Source: CAYZAW01 sp964476505 (lineage in GTDB: Bacteria; Bacillota; Clostridia; Christensenellales; CAG-138). Taken from it: 39,836 bases of DNA. The DNA lies in the NCBI GenBank assembly GCA_964476505.1, contig CAYZAW010000015.1, forward strand, positions 1-39,836. Direction: 5' to 3'. Below, piece by piece: positions 38,341 through 39,836 of this stretch. A program made the position numbers and the translations under genes. Position 1 is the first letter of the stretch. Every line of letters begins with the position of its first letter. The notes under the pieces were generated by a model. It searched no databases. It was not told the DNA's origin and was given only the letters and a program-made list of their open reading frames with translations.

Positions 38341-38370
38341 AAAGTGTAGGCAGATAAGGAGGTGCTGACG

Positions 38371-38718
38371 GTGGAACTGAACTATATTGCAAACGGTGAT
38401 TATCTGATTCCCGCTTTGACGCTTGATGAGGAAGTGCCCGTTTACGGCAAATACGGTATGCTGCGCAAGCGGTATCTCAAAGAGCATCGCAAGGGTTATT
38501 ATTCTTCTCTGCTGCTCAGCGGAAAGCTCGTTGCTCATCTCAACGAAACGGATGCGCTCACCCGTGAATTCATTTCTCGGACAGTAGAGGCAACGGCAAA
38601 ACGTCAGAACATCGATGAAGCCATAAAAGCCTGCGACCAGATGGCTTGGGCTGGCGCGATGAACGCGATAAAATCGCAGGCAGAAGAAGCGGCGCTAAGG
38701 GAGATTGTTTTTTTGTGA
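38371..38718 (+). CDS. TnpV family transposon-encoded protein
   Basis: A 115-aa protein that matches the TnpV family, a small protein found on clostridial integrative and mobilizable elements. Features: N-terminal ELNYIANGDYLIPALTLDEE, the conserved GKYGMLRKRYLKEHRKGYY and C-terminal QMAWAGAMNAIKSQAEEAALREIVF. Function unknown. The start is taken as the GTG at 38371 because AAGGAGG (38357-38363) lies 7 nt upstream; an earlier GTG at 38362 overlaps that site. Confidence 0.82.
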   Translation: MELNYIANGDYLIPALTLDEEVPVYGKYGMLRKRYLKEHRKGYYSSLLLSGKLVAHLNETDALTREFISRTVEATAKRQNIDEAIKACDQMAWAGAMNAIKSQAEEAALREIVFL

Positions 38719-38722
38719 TTAA

Positions 38723-38968
38723 TTATTTCTCCTCTTCAAAGGAAAAATCGTTAAGTTCCGGAAAATCAAGGAACTCGGCAACCGTCATATTTAATCCGTT
38801 CGCAATGTGATGAATCGTGGTCATCCGCGGGTCTTTGGTAATACCTCGCACGATGTTATCAATGGTAGATTGATTCAATCCGCACATCTTTGCCAATTTG
38901 TTGTATGCGATTCCACGCTTTTTGCATAGTGTTGATATTCGCATTACGATGATTTCTGAATATGTCAT
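38723..38968 (-). CDS. XRE-family helix-turn-helix regulator
   Basis: An 81-aa Cro/CI-type repressor. The helix-turn-helix covers ~8-62: MRISTLCKKRGIAYNKLAKMCGLNQSTIDNIV, with the family NxST recognition turn. The rest, HHIANGLNMTVAEFLDFPE, completes the HTH_3 domain, and the C-terminus is acidic. TAGGAGA precedes the ATG. It is convergent to tnpV (4-bp gap) and divergent from the Spo0A_C-like gene. The 137-bp gap holds three operator-like palindromes, so autorepression and control of the neighbour are likely. Confidence 0.88.
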   Translation of the reverse strand: MTYSEIIVMRISTLCKKRGIAYNKLAKMCGLNQSTIDNIVRGITKDPRMTTIHHIANGLNMTVAEFLDFPELNDFSFEEEK

Positions 38969-38980
38969 GATGGTCTCCTA

Positions 38981-39093
38981 CCTGAATATGGGTTATTACT
39001 ATCTTCATCATAGGTGAGAAAATAGATATTCTAACCCGTATTCGGGTTGACTATTCTATTTGTTCCCTGCTATGATTACCCATATACGGGTTA
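38981..39093. promoter_or_regulatory. Divergent control region with three operators
   Basis: Three sites share TAACCC-rTATwC-GGGTTA: O1 CCTGAATATGGGTTA (38981-38995), O2 AACCCGTATTCGGGTT (39033-39048, the most perfect) and O3 TACCCATATACGGGTTA (39077-39093). The plus-strand promoter reads -35 TTGACT (39047-39052), 18-bp spacer, -10 TATGAT (39071-39076). O2 overlaps the -35 and O3 abuts the -10. O1 is in the leader of the XRE gene. The arrangement suits repressor-based switching. Confidence 0.8.
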
Positions 39094-39105
39094 TAGGAGG
39101 TGGCC

Positions 39106-39330
39106 ATGAACCAGAATATCAACAGTATTATTCGCCGTATCGCAAAGCAGGAGGGCGTTTCAGAGCAGACGGTATTGGACGAGATGCAAAATGCCATAGA
39201 CGCGGGATATAACAATCCGGATCCCTCCGTGCAGGCCTATTGGGCCTCTATGCCATTCAACGGAAAACCCACACCGCAGGAATTGATCCTGTATTTAGCG
39301 AACAAGGTACAAAACGAGACATTGCACTAA
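39106..39330 (+). CDS. Spo0A C-terminal domain-like mini-protein
   Basis: A 74-aa protein resembling the DNA-binding end of Spo0A. NSIIRRIAKQEGVSEQTVLDEMQNAIDAG corresponds to the Spo0A_C segment around the recognition helix, and FNGKPTPQELILYLANKV resembles the conserved GKPTNSEFIALVADKL tail. No receiver domain is present. The start at 39106 is taken because AGGAGG (39095-39100) lies 5 nt upstream; a GTG at 39100 is in that site. It is controlled from the divergent region with the XRE regulator. It may act as a DNA-binding factor for the element; inference. Confidence 0.7.
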   Translation: MNQNINSIIRRIAKQEGVSEQTVLDEMQNAIDAGYNNPDPSVQAYWASMPFNGKPTPQELILYLANKVQNETLH

Positions 39331-39386
39331 TTAACGTGCACGCAGTAGGTTAACCAGCACTGGGAAAGTATAGCCCTTTCCCGATC

Positions 39387-39422
39387 AGCAGCTCCCGCCA
39401 TCCGGCAGGGGCTGCTTTTTTT
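39387..39422 (+). terminator. Terminator after the Spo0A_C-like gene
   Basis: AGCAGCTCC (39387-39395), loop, GGGGCTGCT (39408-39416) and a T-run TTTTTTT. One G-U pair in the stem. 57 nt after the stop. Confidence 0.85.
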
Positions 39423-39443
39423 GTAAGGGCTTTGCGCCCCTAC
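39423..39443. repeat. Short GTAAGGGC / GCCCCTAC palindrome
   Basis: GTAAGGGC-TTTGC-GCCCCTAC, one A-C mismatch. The outer part resembles the GTAGGGGC flank of the TGGT-loop repeats at 14.3 kb, so it may be a distant member. Low information on its own. Confidence 0.35.
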
Positions 39444-39483
39444 CACCCTCAAAAACGACAAATCAAAAACGGAGGAAAACACA

Positions 39484-39836
39484 ATGCGAAACAGAAACTA
39501 TCAACTCAATATTCGGCTCAGCGCCAGTGAAATGGTGCAGCTGAAAGAAAATGCCCTCAAAGCAAAGTACAGCGTTTCCAATTATCTGCGCGCGCTCATC
39601 AACGGCAATTCGCCAAAGGAGTTTCCCGATCTGGCATACTACACCTTCACCGAGGAAGCGGAATATGTATTGGGCACCTTGCAAGAGCTTTCCACGGACA
39701 TTCCGAGAGCATTCAAAACGCCTGTGGAAAGCGTGAGCATGTCAGACTATATTGACGCGCTGAACGAGGAAGTTCTGACCATGCACCAGATGCTGTGGGA
39801 CATCCGCGAGGCAATGCAGCTTCCCGGGAAAGCGGA
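39484..39836 (+). CDS. MobC-like relaxosome accessory protein (cut by window edge)
   Basis: Partial gene: 117 codons are visible and no stop is reached at 39836. The protein starts MRNRNYQLNIRLSASEMVQLKENALKA, followed by KYSVSNYLRALINGN, the ribbon-helix-helix pattern of MobC/plasmid mobilization relaxosome proteins. The later part, SDYIDALNEEVLTMHQMLWDIREAM, is helical. CGGAGG precedes the ATG. MobC-type proteins sit just before a relaxase gene, which would be expected right of the window. Confidence 0.75.
   Translation, partial: MRNRNYQLNIRLSASEMVQLKENALKAKYSVSNYLRALINGNSPKEFPDLAYYTFTEEAEYVLGTLQELSTDIPRAFKTPVESVSMSDYIDALNEEVLTMHQMLWDIREAMQLPGKA

Overview
The window looks like chromosomal DNA of an anaerobic, moderately GC-rich member of class Clostridia, probably a gut lineage near Oscillospirales or Christensenellales. 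The genus is not determinable from this sequence. Supporting signs are a ferredoxin-dependent 2-oxoacid oxidoreductase, a PPi-type phosphofructokinase, LL-diaminopimelate aminotransferase, the Firmicutes gene order ecfA1-ecfA2-ecfT-truA, a yaaO-like/holB/ricT neighbourhood, and strong GGAGG ribosome-binding sites. About 35.5 kb is ordinary host chromosome; the last ~4.3 kb is the left part of an integrative or mobilizable element.

Layout. 1-5 kb (minus): uracil permease, a YjfB-like small protein and a membrane c-di-GMP phosphodiesterase with a dead GGDEF domain. 5.0-8.4 kb (plus): an unrecognised P-loop ATPase, then a four-gene ferredoxin-dependent 2-oxoacid oxidoreductase (delta-alpha-beta-gamma). 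8.6-14.2 kb (minus): PPi-phosphofructokinase, an active-type diguanylate cyclase, then a TetR/radical SAM/Gfo-Idh unit. 14.4-19.3 kb (minus): a pentose operon (isomerase, LacI regulator, xylulokinase, DUF4867) with a clear promoter and an operator-like palindrome. 19.5-21.6 kb: small membrane protein, Mn-catalase-like protein, nitroreductase-like protein. 21.8-22.2 kb: tRNA-Asn followed by two tandem ~185-bp structured units built from its own 3' tail. 22.3-27.4 kb (plus): membrane protein, Orn/Lys/Arg-decarboxylase-like protein, HAD phosphatase, holB, ricT and a 56-aa ferredoxin. 27.5-33.4 kb: DUF975 protein, dapL (minus), ECF transporter core module, hypothetical protein, truA. 33.4-33.8 kb: a gene-free repeat field with stacked hairpins and a 53-bp tandem repeat. 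33.8-35.1 kb: an SPFH/zinc-ribbon protein.

Mobile region. A tRNA-Arg(CCU) fragment ends at the anticodon loop and is followed 32 bp later by an intact tRNA-Arg(CCU). Beyond it come an AT-rich stretch, a tail-anchored orphan protein, a leader ORF with an attenuator-like terminator, parA/parB, tnpV, a divergent XRE regulator / Spo0A_C-like mini-protein pair sharing three operators, and the start of a MobC-like gene cut by the window edge. No integrase or relaxase is visible, so the element continues to the right.

Most interesting non-coding signals: (i) the tandem tRNA-Asn tail units, which share a frame but have diverged hairpins; (ii) a 16-bp box at or just after three stop codons, each copy followed by a hairpin of different sequence; (iii) a dispersed hairpin family whose stems co-vary; (iv) the 53-bp tandem array; (v) the three-operator switch in the mobile element. 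All functional calls come from reading the sequence; no database search was run.
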